A stretch of DNA of 64,000 nucleotides, from contig NZ_LIGX01000041.1 of the NCBI RefSeq assembly GCF_001683795.1, forward strand, positions 62,001 to 126,000, given 5' to 3'. The notes beneath the pieces were generated by a model. The model worked only from the letters and a program-made list of their open reading frames with translations, searched no databases and was not told the DNA's origin. Shown here piece after piece: positions 23,125 to 32,205 of this stretch. Source of the DNA: Neoakkermansia glycaniphila. GTDB taxonomy: Bacteria > Verrucomicrobiota > Verrucomicrobiia > Verrucomicrobiales > Akkermansiaceae. Within the stretch, counting starts at the first letter, position 1. Each line of letters opens with the position of its first letter. A program made the translations under genes and the position numbers.

Positions 23125-25665
23125 ATGATGTATTCGTATCATCGCCGGAATTCCGTCAGGTTGCTCCATGCCGTTTTGGCTGTCGCGCTTGTTTCTCCAT
23201 TGGCTGCGCGGGAAGAGCAGTTGATGAATAATCATTACCGTTTTACGCTGGGCGATTTGTCCGGAGCGGAGAAGCCGGGGTTCGACGATTCGAAGTGGGC
23301 TCCTGCGAGTGTGCCTCATTCGTTTTCGACGCCTTACTGGGGCGATAGCCGTTTTTATGTGGGCTACGGCTGGTACCGCCGAGATGTGACGATTCCTCAG
23401 TCGTGGAAGGGCAAGCGGGTGTTTCTCGATTTCGAGGGTGTGTTTCAGGAGTGCGAGCTGTATGTGAACGGGAAGTTCGTGGGCAAGCATCGCGGCGGTT
23501 ATACGGGGTTCGAGTTCGATATTACGGATTTCGTGAAGCCGGGCAAGAATCTGGTTGCCGTGCGCGTGAATAATATGTGGAATGCGGTGCTGCCTCCGCG
23601 CGCCGGGGAGCATGTGTTCAGCGGCGGTATTTACCGCGATGTGAAGCTGGTGGCGAAGGATCCGCTGCATGTGGCTTGGTTCGGGACGTTCGTGACGATT
23701 CCGCAGGTGAGCGACGATGCCGCGACGGTGCGTGTGGCGACGGAGCTGAAGAATGATGCCAAGACGGCGGTGAAGGGTTCTCTGAAGACGACTTTGCTCG
23801 ATCCCGAGGGCAAGAAGGTGGCGACGATGAGTATGCCGATCGAGATGAAGGCAGGCGAGTCGAAGGAGTGGGTGCAGGATTTTGCGCCGTTGAAATCGCC
23901 GAAGCTGTGGCATCCCGATTCTCCGCGTTTGTATAAGGCGGTGACGGAGGTGGTGCGCGACGGGAAGGTTTGCGATACGTTCGAGACGCCGTTCGGCATT
24001 CGCTGGTTCGAGTTTACGAAGGATAAGGGCTTTTTCCTGAATGGCAAGCCTTACTATATTATCGGTGCGAATGTGCATCAGGACCGTGCCGGATGGGGTG
24101 ATGCGGCGGTGAATAGCGATTTCGACCGCGATGTGAAGATGATTAAGGATTCCGGGATGAATTTCATCCGCGGTTCCCATTATCCGCATGATCCGGCATT
24201 CACGGCGGCATGCGACAAGCACGGTGTTCTGTTCTGGAGCGAGGGCGTGTTCTGGGGGATCGGCGGTTTCAAGAAGGACGGTTACTGGGATTGCAGCGCG
24301 TATCCTCCCAATGAGAAGGATCAGGCGGAGTTCGAAGCGAATTTGAAGGCGGCTCTGCGGGATATGATCCGGGTGCACCGCAATCATCCTTCGGTGGTGA
24401 CGTGGAGTATGGGGAACGAGATTTTCTTTACCGAGGGTTCGGTGATGCAGAAGGCGAAGGATTGTACGCAACGGCTGATCGAGTACAGCCGGGAGCTTGA
24501 TCCTTCCCGTCCGGCGGCGGTCGGCGGGGTGCAGCGGCAGGGGTTCGACAAGATCGGCGATCTGGCCGGGTATAACGGCGACGGTGCGAATGAGATGAAG
24601 CCGACGCTGCCGAGCCTTGTGGCGGAGTACGGTTCCGTGATCAGCAACCGCCCGGGCAAGTATGCCTCTAACCGCGGCTATGTGGAGGGCAAGCGTTTTC
24701 CGTGGCGCAGCGGCGAGGTGCTGTGGTGCGGTTTCCACCACGGCAGTATTGCCGGGTCGATGGGCAGGATGGGCTTTATCGATTATTTCCGCCTGCCGCT
24801 CCGTGCGTGGTACTGGTACCGCAATGAGCTGAAGCAGATTGCCCCGCCTGAATGGCCGCAGAAGGGGACTCCGGCAGCTCTGGCTCTGACGGCCGACCGT
24901 ACGACGATTGCGACGGACGGTACGGACGATTCCCATTTGACGATTACGGTGACGGATGCGCAGGGCAAGCCGATCGATGCGACTCCGGAGGTGAAGTTGA
25001 CTGTGGTTTCCGGCCCCGGTATTTTCCCGACGGGCAAGTCGATTACATTCAAGCCGGATGCGAAGGATATTCCGATTATCGAGGGTAAGGCAGCCATCGA
25101 GTTCCGTTCCTATTATGCGGGCGAATCGCGCATCAAGGCGGAGTCTCCCGGCCTGAAGCCTGCCGAGGTGGTGATCCGCTGTACGGGGTCCGAGCCGTTC
25201 GTGGAAGGTAAGTCGAAGGAGTGGATGCCGGTTGCCGGTACGCCGACCGATCCCAAGTCCGCGGCCCAGTTCGTGGAGTGCGGCCATACGCGCCCGGCGA
25301 TCGCCTCGGCCAATAGCGAGCAGGCCAAGTTCGCCAACGATGGCGATTCCGCTACGGCGTGGGCGTTTGTCTGCGGCGATTCCGGTGCGGAGTGGTGGCG
25401 GCTGGATCTGGAGAATTTCTACGGGTTGCAATCCGTGGAGGTGGGCGGCAAGCTGCCGGAAGATGTGTCCTTCGAGATTACGGCGGATGAAGGCCGTACA
25501 TGGACGCCGCTGCCCGCCCCCGTGAAGACGGCTTCCGGCGTGAAGGCGACGTGCGATCCCGGCAAGGTGCATGGCCGTTTCCTGCGGATGAATCTGAAGG
25601 GGAAACCCGGCGAGAAGTACGAGGTGCGGGATTTGAAGGTGACGGGGCGTACGTCCCGGAACTGA
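23125..25665 (+). CDS. Secreted GH2 beta-galactosidase-like enzyme
   Basis: 846 residues from ATG 23125 (23128 is an equal alternative). Signal peptide to about residue 28 (VALVSPLAA). A jelly-roll sugar-binding domain (FYVGYGWYRRDVTIP, ECELYVNGKFVGKHRGGYTGFEFDIT) and an immunoglobulin-like domain precede the barrel. GIRWFEF and NVHQDRAGWGDA follow, with acid/base Glu432 in SMGNEI and nucleophile Glu501 in LVAEYGS. After the barrel come an immunoglobulin-like domain (about 575-680) and a discoidin/CBM32-like domain (about 720-846, FANDGDSATAW and WWRLDLENFYGLQSVEVGG). Most related proteins are exo-beta-galactosidases. A TATATG box lies five bases before the start, without a Shine-Dalgarno sequence. 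A C-terminal hairpin terminator follows. Confidence 0.9.
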   Translation: MMYSYHRRNSVRLLHAVLAVALVSPLAAREEQLMNNHYRFTLGDLSGAEKPGFDDSKWAPASVPHSFSTPYWGDSRFYVGYGWYRRDVTIPQSWKGKRVFLDFEGVFQECELYVNGKFVGKHRGGYTGFEFDITDFVKPGKNLVAVRVNNMWNAVLPPRAGEHVFSGGIYRDVKLVAKDPLHVAWFGTFVTIPQVSDDAATVRVATELKNDAKTAVKGSLKTTLLDPEGKKVATMSMPIEMKAGESKEWVQDFAPLKSPKLWHPDSPRLYKAVTEVVRDGKVCDTFETPFGIRWFEFTKDKGFFLNGKPYYIIGANVHQDRAGWGDAAVNSDFDRDVKMIKDSGMNFIRGSHYPHDPAFTAACDKHGVLFWSEGVFWGIGGFKKDGYWDCSAYPPNEKDQAEFEANLKAALRDMIRVHRNHPSVVTWSMGNEIFFTEGSVMQKAKDCTQRLIEYSRELDPSRPAAVGGVQRQGFDKIGDLAGYNGDGANEMKPTLPSLVAEYGSVISNRPGKYASNRGYVEGKRFPWRSGEVLWCGFHHGSIAGSMGRMGFIDYFRLPLRAWYWYRNELKQIAPPEWPQKGTPAALALTADRTTIATDGTDDSHLTITVTDAQGKPIDATPEVKLTVVSGPGIFPTGKSITFKPDAKDIPIIEGKAAIEFRSYYAGESRIKAESPGLKPAEVVIRCTGSEPFVEGKSKEWMPVAGTPTDPKSAAQFVECGHTRPAIASANSEQAKFANDGDSATAWAFVCGDSGAEWWRLDLENFYGLQSVEVGGKLPEDVSFEITADEGRTWTPLPAPVKTASGVKATCDPGKVHGRFLRMNLKGKPGEKYEVRDLKVTGRTSRN

Positions 25666-25677
25666 TTCCTGGCGGTT

Positions 25678-25719
25678 CGGCTCCGGCGGCCTGTGGGGTC
25701 GCCGGAGCCGCCGTTTCTT
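25678..25719 (+). terminator. Terminator of the GH2 gene
   Basis: A perfect 11-bp stem CGGCTCCGGCG (25678-25688) / CGCCGGAGCCG (25700-25710) followed by CCGTTTCTT, 12 bases after the stop. It shares the GGCTCCGG core with the hairpin at 14346. Confidence 0.75.
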
Positions 25720-25739
25720 GAGAGCGGGTATTTTCGCGC

Positions 25740-25768
25740 TCGACATTGGCTGTTCCGTGCGCTACACT
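25740..25768 (+). promoter_or_regulatory. Promoter of the avtA-yicC-gmk run
   Basis: TCGACA (25740) - 17 bases - TACACT (25763). Thirteen bases separate the -10 box from ATG 25782, so the leader is about six bases. Confidence 0.65.
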
Positions 25769-25781
25769 CGCGCGGATTTTT

Positions 25782-27047
25782 ATGGATTTTTCCCGCATCG
25801 GCCAGCAGCTCAACGTGCGTACGGGTATCAATGACCTCATGGAAGACATGTATGAGGCCATTTATTCCGGTCGTCCCAATTTGTGCCAGTTGAACGGCGG
25901 CGCTCCGGCGATGCTCCCTGAGCTGGTGCGGATGTGGCGGGCCAGTATGGAGAGGATCATGGAGCAGGGGGAATTCGAATCGCTGGTGTGTTCGTACCAG
26001 CACCCGCGCGGCCATGAGAAGTTTATCCAGTCGCTGGTGAAGTATTTGAACGATCGGTACGGCTGGGGTATTACGCCCGAGAATGTGGCGGTGACGCAGG
26101 GCGGGCAGATGGCGTTTTTCCTGTTGTTCAATCTGTTGGCCGGGGAGGGCTCTCCGAAGTCCGAGATTTTGTTTCCTCTGTGTCCCGATTATGTGGGGTA
26201 TCAAGCCCAGTCTCTGGTGGGGCCGTCGCTGTTCCGCGGCGTGAAGCCCCGTATCCAGCGGCTCGGCAATCATGTGTTCAAGTACGGGATCGATTTCGAG
26301 AATTTGGATATCCGGCCCGAGACGGCGGCGATTTCTCTGTCGCGGCCCGCGAATCCGACGGGCAATGTGGTGACGGACGAGGAGCTCGATATGCTGCGTG
26401 CGATGGCGAAGGCTGCCGGTATTCCCGTGATGGTGGACAATGCGTACGGCCAGCCGTTCCCGGATATTACGTCCGTGCCCTGCAATACGGTGTGGGACGA
26501 GAATATGGTGCTGAGTCTGAGCCTGTCGAAGATCGGTCTGCCGGGTACCCGTACGGGTATTATCATTGCCCGCAAGGAGATTATCGATACGGTGATGAAT
26601 GCGGTGACGGTTTCCGCGCTGTGCCCGAACAATCTGGGGCAGGCGCTGGTGGAACCCTATCTGGCGGACGGTTCGCTGGATGCGGTCTGCCGCGATGTGG
26701 TGAAGCCCTATTACCGGAAGCGCGCCGCCTTTGCGGAGAGCCTTCTGCGCCAGTATTTCGACGACGAGCTGCCCTGGCACGTCCATAAGAGCGAGGGGGC
26801 CATGTTCCTCTGGCTGTGGATGGACGGTCTGCCGATTCCCGTGCAGGAGCTGTACGAGCGGTGCCGCGAGCGCGGTTGCTATGTGAATCCCGGCCATCAT
26901 TTCTTTTTTGCCCTTCCTCCCGAGGACAGGGGCTGGCGGCACCAGCACGAATGCGTGCGCCTGAGCTTCACCCAGCCGGACGATGTGCTGCACCGCGGCA
27001 TCCGGATTCTGGCGGAGGAAGTCGCCCGCGCCTATAAGGAGGCGTGA
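25782..27047 (+). CDS. avtA: Valine--pyruvate aminotransferase
   Basis: 421 residues, fold type I PLP enzyme of the AvtA group. LCQLNGGAPAMLPE near the start, AVTQGGQMAFFLLFNLL, ILFPLCPDYVGY and ISLSRPANPTGNV are characteristic; Lys250 in LSLSLSKIGLPGTRTG is the Schiff-base lysine. The enzyme makes valine or alanine by transfer between valine and pyruvate, in the cytoplasm. ATG 25782 is chosen over an upstream in-frame start at 25746 because the promoter overlaps that region and the family starts at MDFSRIGQQLN. The gene is followed by yicC 22 bases downstream. High confidence in the family; in vivo amino-acid preference is inferred. Confidence 0.92.
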   Translation: MDFSRIGQQLNVRTGINDLMEDMYEAIYSGRPNLCQLNGGAPAMLPELVRMWRASMERIMEQGEFESLVCSYQHPRGHEKFIQSLVKYLNDRYGWGITPENVAVTQGGQMAFFLLFNLLAGEGSPKSEILFPLCPDYVGYQAQSLVGPSLFRGVKPRIQRLGNHVFKYGIDFENLDIRPETAAISLSRPANPTGNVVTDEELDMLRAMAKAAGIPVMVDNAYGQPFPDITSVPCNTVWDENMVLSLSLSKIGLPGTRTGIIIARKEIIDTVMNAVTVSALCPNNLGQALVEPYLADGSLDAVCRDVVKPYYRKRAAFAESLLRQYFDDELPWHVHKSEGAMFLWLWMDGLPIPVQELYERCRERGCYVNPGHHFFFALPPEDRGWRHQHECVRLSFTQPDDVLHRGIRILAEEVARAYKEA

Positions 27048-27069
27048 TAACGATCAACAGTATCGGACA

Positions 27070-27948
27070 ATGAATAGCATGACAGGTTTCGGCGCGGCGA
27101 GCGCCCAGTGCGGCCACAGGACGCTTCGTGTGGAGGTGAGCGGCGTGAACCGCAAGCAGGCGGAGGTGGCGGTGAGCCTGCCGCGCGTGTGGGCCGAGCT
27201 GGAGACGCAGGTGCGTGCAGCGGTGCTGGAGGCAGTGTCGCGCGGCCGCGTGAATGTGTCGATCTCGTTCCAGTCGGTGCCCGGTTCCTGCGGGGAGCTG
27301 CGCCTCGATGAGGAGAAGCTGATGCTGCTGGATGCCAAGCTGCGGCGCGTGCAGGAGCTGTGCGGCGGTGAGAAGGCGGCGTTGACGCTGGAAGGTTTGT
27401 CCCGTTTCGGCGTGCTGGAGGCGGAGTCGGAAGATGCCGTTTCCGCCGAGGAGGCGTGGGTGGCGATCAGCCCTGCGCTCGATGAGGCTTTGGCCGCCTT
27501 TGTGGCGATGCGCCGATGCGAGGGCGAGTCTCTCAAGGCGGATTTGCTCGGCAAGATCGGTACGCTGCGCGCTTTGCGGCTGGCGATGCTCGAGCAGGCT
27601 TCCGGCGTGGCTGGCCGCCACCGGGAGACCCTGATGAAGAGGCTGGAGGAAGCGGGGCTGCCGCTTGCTCTCGACGATGAGCGCATCGTGAAGGAGATCG
27701 CGCTGTTTGCCGACCGTTGCGATGTGTCGGAAGAATCGGTGCGCCTGTCTTCGCACTTCGACCAGTTCGAAGCTTTGTGCGATTCGGAGGAGCCGGTGGG
27801 GCGTCCTCTCGACTTCCTGTGCCAGGAAATTTTCCGTGAATTGAATACGACCGGTTCGAAGGCCAATGATGCAGGGCTTGCCCAGCTGATTGTGACGGCG
27901 AAGACGGAGCTCGAAAAGGTTCGCGAACAAGTACAAAATATCGAATAA
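27070..27948 (+). CDS. yicC: YicC/YloC-family endoribonuclease
   Basis: 292 residues, starting MNSMTGFGAASAQ as nearly all YicC proteins do. Conserved stretches VEVSGVNRKQAEV, SRGRVNVSISF, CEGESLKADLLGKI and the C-terminal RPLDFLCQEIFRELNTTGSKANDAGL are seen. YicC/YloC proteins are ring-forming endoribonucleases implicated in small-RNA and mRNA turnover. yicC next to gmk, here with one base between stop and start, is a classical pairing across bacteria. No Shine-Dalgarno sequence precedes the start; the GGAGG found upstream lies inside the end of avtA, too far away. Typical length for the family. Confidence 0.95.
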   Translation: MNSMTGFGAASAQCGHRTLRVEVSGVNRKQAEVAVSLPRVWAELETQVRAAVLEAVSRGRVNVSISFQSVPGSCGELRLDEEKLMLLDAKLRRVQELCGGEKAALTLEGLSRFGVLEAESEDAVSAEEAWVAISPALDEALAAFVAMRRCEGESLKADLLGKIGTLRALRLAMLEQASGVAGRHRETLMKRLEEAGLPLALDDERIVKEIALFADRCDVSEESVRLSSHFDQFEALCDSEEPVGRPLDFLCQEIFRELNTTGSKANDAGLAQLIVTAKTELEKVREQVQNIE

Positions 27949-27949
27949 T

Positions 27950-28537
27950 ATGTCCGCTCTTGGAACTATTCTCGTGGTTTCCGGCCCTTCTGGTTCCGGC
28001 AAGACCACTCTTTGCCGCCGCAGTACCGATGAGGGGCTGTCGCGTTACTCGATCTCCTGCACGACGCGCGCTCCGCGCCCCGGTGAGCAGGATGGGGTCG
28101 ATTACCATTTCCTGACGATGGAGGCTTTCCATGCCAAGGTCGCTGCCGGGGAGTTTCTGGAATACGCGACGGTGCACGGCAATTGCTACGGCACCCTGAA
28201 GAGCGATATTCTGGATATCGTCCGCCGCGGTGAGACGGTGGTGATGGATATCGACGTGCAGGGCGCAGAACAGGTGCGTGGCTGCGACGATCCTCTGATT
28301 CGCCGCTGCTATGCGGATGTGTATATCCATATTCCCTCCGACGAGCTGGAGCAGCGCCTTCGCGGCCGTGCCACGGATGCGGAGGATGTGATTCAACTGC
28401 GGTTGCGCAATGCGGCGGAGGAAGACCGCCAGATGGGCAACTACGGCTTTGTGCTTGTTTCCGGAGACCGCGAGGCGGATTATTCCCGGTTCAAGTCGTT
28501 GCTCTCGGCTCTCGCGATGCGAACTTGCCTGAGGTGA
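27950..28537 (+). CDS. gmk: Guanylate kinase
   Basis: 195 residues, close to the usual 200. P-loop GPSGSGKT (12-19), CTTRAPRPGEQDGVDYHFL (GMP-binding arm), GEFLEYATVHGNCYGT and VMDIDVQGAEQVR are the standard guanylate kinase motifs. It converts GMP and ATP to GDP and ADP in the cytosol. The start ATG at 27950 follows the yicC stop by one base, so translation is probably coupled. The C-terminus is slightly shorter than in E. coli. The next gene, an acyltransferase, begins 26 bases downstream. Confidence 0.96.
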   Translation: MSALGTILVVSGPSGSGKTTLCRRSTDEGLSRYSISCTTRAPRPGEQDGVDYHFLTMEAFHAKVAAGEFLEYATVHGNCYGTLKSDILDIVRRGETVVMDIDVQGAEQVRGCDDPLIRRCYADVYIHIPSDELEQRLRGRATDAEDVIQLRLRNAAEEDRQMGNYGFVLVSGDREADYSRFKSLLSALAMRTCLR

Positions 28538-28562
28538 TTTTCTACCCAGCTTCCGTGCGGTT

Positions 28563-29753
28563 ATGTCCAATCGGTTTCAATTGATCAGCAAGGGTGATTC
28601 TTTAATCATCAAGGGAGTGGCCGTGCTGCTGATGCTCTGGCACCACCTGTTCGGCGATCCTACCCGCTGGCCCGAGAATGCGAAGATTGTCTGGACTTTC
28701 CCCTGGGAGTGGTTCAAAGGTTCCGATCCTGTGGCCGCCGGGCATTCGCGCACAGGGCTGATGACGTTCGTGAATCATCCCGAGACGATTTACTTCGATG
28801 TGTTTACAGCGTTCCAGTGCAGCATGACGGTGTCCCTGTTCATGCTGGTGACGGGGTTCGGGCTCGGCGGAACGAAGGAGTGGAGGCCGCATTGGCTTGC
28901 ATGGGATGTGTTCAAACGGGCACGGGTGTTTTACCGCATTTATCTGCCGAGCATGGTGCTGGCGCTGCTGTGTATTTTCCTGTTCCCTCCGGCCTATCAT
29001 GCCGTGGGCGGCGAGGTGAAGGACTGGAGCCTTTCTTTCTGTTGGCATAATGTGCTGTATCCGCTGAATCCCGGCGGGTTTAACGGGGAATGGTGGTATG
29101 CCCGTACGTTCATTCTTTCCCTACTTTACGTTTATCCTATCTGCGCGCTGCTGAATGCGCTGGGCAGATGGGGGCAGTGGGGCATCGCTTCGCTGACGGT
29201 GTGGATTCTCTATCTCGTGTTTTCCAAGGCTCCCGTGCCGGGGTTCATGGAGGAGGTGGCAGCCGACGGGACGATGGCCTATTGGGGCATTTTCGGGCTG
29301 GGCTTTCTGCTGCGCATTCTGCAGGATGAGGGGAAGCTTGAGTTCATGCGGAAGGTGGTGAGCGTGGATCACCGGTTTGCATGGCTCAAGGTGATGGTGA
29401 TTGTGGTGGCTTCCTGCCTGCTGTGGTGGAGGATTGCGAATCCGTTCATTCAGGCGACGATTCCTCTGGCCGTCGGTTCGGTGATGCTGACGAAGCTGGT
29501 GCGGCTGGAAGGCGTGATGATGCTGCTCGGCAAGTATTCCGGCCTGATGTGGCTGAATCATTCGTTCCTGTGTTATTTCTTCCTGAAGGATCAGATTTAC
29601 GGCCTGCGCTATGCGCCGCTGTGCATGCTGGCGCTTGTGGTTCTTTCTCTCGGGCTGGCGTGGGTGACGGCGAAGCTGACGGACTGGGTGTGCCTGGGGT
29701 GCATGTACGTGTGGAGGAAGGTTTTCCCCCCCAAGGCAAAAGCGCAGGGGTAG
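28563..29753 (+). CDS. Acyltransferase-3-family integral membrane protein
   Basis: 396 residues with about ten predicted membrane helices. IIKGVAVLLMLWHHLFG near residue 14 is the first helix of acyltransferase-3 (OatA/WecH-like) proteins, with His27 or His28 as the likely active-site residue. ALFMLVTGFGLG-like SLFMLVTGFGLGG corresponds to the usual second helix. Near the C-terminus GLMWLNHSFLCYFFLK matches the last conserved block. The family O-acetylates or otherwise acylates polysaccharides, peptidoglycan or lipids, using acyl donors from the cytosol. There is no partner SGNH domain. Its place after gmk does not reveal the acceptor. No Shine-Dalgarno sequence precedes ATG 28563. Confidence 0.8.
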   Translation: MSNRFQLISKGDSLIIKGVAVLLMLWHHLFGDPTRWPENAKIVWTFPWEWFKGSDPVAAGHSRTGLMTFVNHPETIYFDVFTAFQCSMTVSLFMLVTGFGLGGTKEWRPHWLAWDVFKRARVFYRIYLPSMVLALLCIFLFPPAYHAVGGEVKDWSLSFCWHNVLYPLNPGGFNGEWWYARTFILSLLYVYPICALLNALGRWGQWGIASLTVWILYLVFSKAPVPGFMEEVAADGTMAYWGIFGLGFLLRILQDEGKLEFMRKVVSVDHRFAWLKVMVIVVASCLLWWRIANPFIQATIPLAVGSVMLTKLVRLEGVMMLLGKYSGLMWLNHSFLCYFFLKDQIYGLRYAPLCMLALVVLSLGLAWVTAKLTDWVCLGCMYVWRKVFPPKAKAQG

Positions 29754-29766
29754 AAGAAGTATCTGT

Positions 29767-29795
29767 TTGACATTCTATGTGTCTTATGATATAGG
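29767..29795 (+). promoter_or_regulatory. Strong promoter of the secreted protein gene at 29803
   Basis: TTGACA (29767, perfect) - 17 bases - TATAGG (29790). ATG 29803 is seven bases after the -10 box, at the predicted transcription start; ATG 29809 is a second choice. Confidence 0.8.
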
Positions 29796-29802
29796 CATTG
29801 TC

Positions 29803-30807
29803 ATGCCTATGATTTTTCGACTTTTCGGCCTGTTGTTGTGCGGTTCTTCGCTTGCTTTCGCGACTCCTTTCGATACGGAAGGCGAGCAGGCGGAGTATTC
29901 GATGACCGGAGGTTCGGTGGATAACCGGATCAAGTTCACCTACAAGTTCCTTTCCGTCGGCAAGAACAACGATGGTTTCATGTGCGGCAATCTTCTGGTG
30001 GAGAAGGATTACACGAAGAACGGAAAGAAGGAGAAGGATGTGTACTACTGGTGCATGAAGGAGTCGGGCAAGCTGCTCGTGTTGAGTACGGAGGTGGATA
30101 AGCCCGGTTCGGAGGTGCGCGAGAGGACGATGGCCTACGAGTACAAGGGCGATCGCCTGTCGTTTGCGAAGTTCGATCTGCTTTCTCCGACGATGCTGCT
30201 GCCGGGAGAGTCCAAGGTGCGCCCGGCTGCGGAATTGGCTCCGGTGAAGGAGAAGAATTATTACGTGAAGCATACGGAGACGAACAGGCAGGCGGATGAG
30301 GCCCGCGCGAAGCTGCCGTGGTTTACGCCCGGCAAGAGTATTCAATACGACGGTATCGGCGTGCAGGCTCTGGACGGCAAGGGCGAGCTTGAGCTTGCGG
30401 TGCGTTTCGTGGCCGTGGGGCAGGATAAGGAGGGCCGCATGTGCGGTGAAGGCGTGCAGTACGCCCGGTACAAGGCGGACGGGAAGTCGATGTTCGACGA
30501 GCCGTTCCAGTGGCGGCTGGACGAGAAGGTGGAGGAAGGTGAGGGCAAGGATGTGGCGGTGACGCGCCTTGTGTTTACGATCGCTTCGCAGAAGAGTTTC
30601 AAGAAGGGGTATGTGGACGGGAATGTGAATTACTCCAAGATGCTGGTGGAGCCGCAGGAGAATTATGTGGAACTGGTGGACGGCGAGGAGAATTTCATCC
30701 ACAATATCCAGCAGTACAAGGCTTCCGATATTACGGAGGCTCCGGAGTTTGCCGAGAAGAAGAAGGAGATGGAGGAGGCCAACTGTTTGCTGAACGCCGG
30801 GGAGTGA
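29803..30807 (+). CDS. Secreted protein of unknown function
   Basis: 334 residues from ATG 29803 (29809 is also in frame). A signal peptide (MIFRLFGLLLCGSSLAFA) is followed by a soluble protein with two related halves: KFTYKFLSVGKNNDGFMCGNLLVEKDY and, about 170 residues later, ELAVRFVAVGQDKEGRMCGEGVQYARY, each continuing into a strand that ends in YYWCMKES or FQWRLDEK. This internal repeat suggests a duplicated beta domain with one conserved Cys per repeat. I do not recognise the family. A strong promoter with an ultra-short leader and a strong terminator frame it as a single-gene unit, so it may be abundant. Periplasmic or surface location is inferred. Confidence 0.7.
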   Translation: MPMIFRLFGLLLCGSSLAFATPFDTEGEQAEYSMTGGSVDNRIKFTYKFLSVGKNNDGFMCGNLLVEKDYTKNGKKEKDVYYWCMKESGKLLVLSTEVDKPGSEVRERTMAYEYKGDRLSFAKFDLLSPTMLLPGESKVRPAAELAPVKEKNYYVKHTETNRQADEARAKLPWFTPGKSIQYDGIGVQALDGKGELELAVRFVAVGQDKEGRMCGEGVQYARYKADGKSMFDEPFQWRLDEKVEEGEGKDVAVTRLVFTIASQKSFKKGYVDGNVNYSKMLVEPQENYVELVDGEENFIHNIQQYKASDITEAPEFAEKKKEMEEANCLLNAGE

Positions 30808-30838
30808 GCCGGCATGCATTTTGTATTTGATGATGATG

Positions 30839-30873
30839 AAAAACCCCGTCTGCTGTGCGCAGGCGGGGTTTTT
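30839..30873. terminator. Bidirectional terminator between the 29803 gene and purA
   Basis: Stem of about 15 bp from AAAAACCCCG (30839-30848) to CGGGGTTTTT (30864-30873), with A-run and T-run on the two sides, so it can work on both strands between converging genes. Confidence 0.92.
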
Positions 30874-30897
30874 CGCAAGGGGCTGTGCAGCCGGAGG

Positions 30898-32205
<1,308 letters not shown>

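Noticed and set aside
25678..25719. The hairpin after the GH2 gene considered as a CRISPR or IS end
   Set aside because: Single inverted repeat with a short T-rich tail right after a stop codon; a terminator explains it.
23080..25746. A very long open frame (888 codons) on the minus strand opposite the GH2 gene
   Set aside because: The plus-strand gene has clear catalytic motifs and a signal peptide; the opposite frame reads as Arg/His/Leu-rich with no domain. It arises from G+C-biased codon use.
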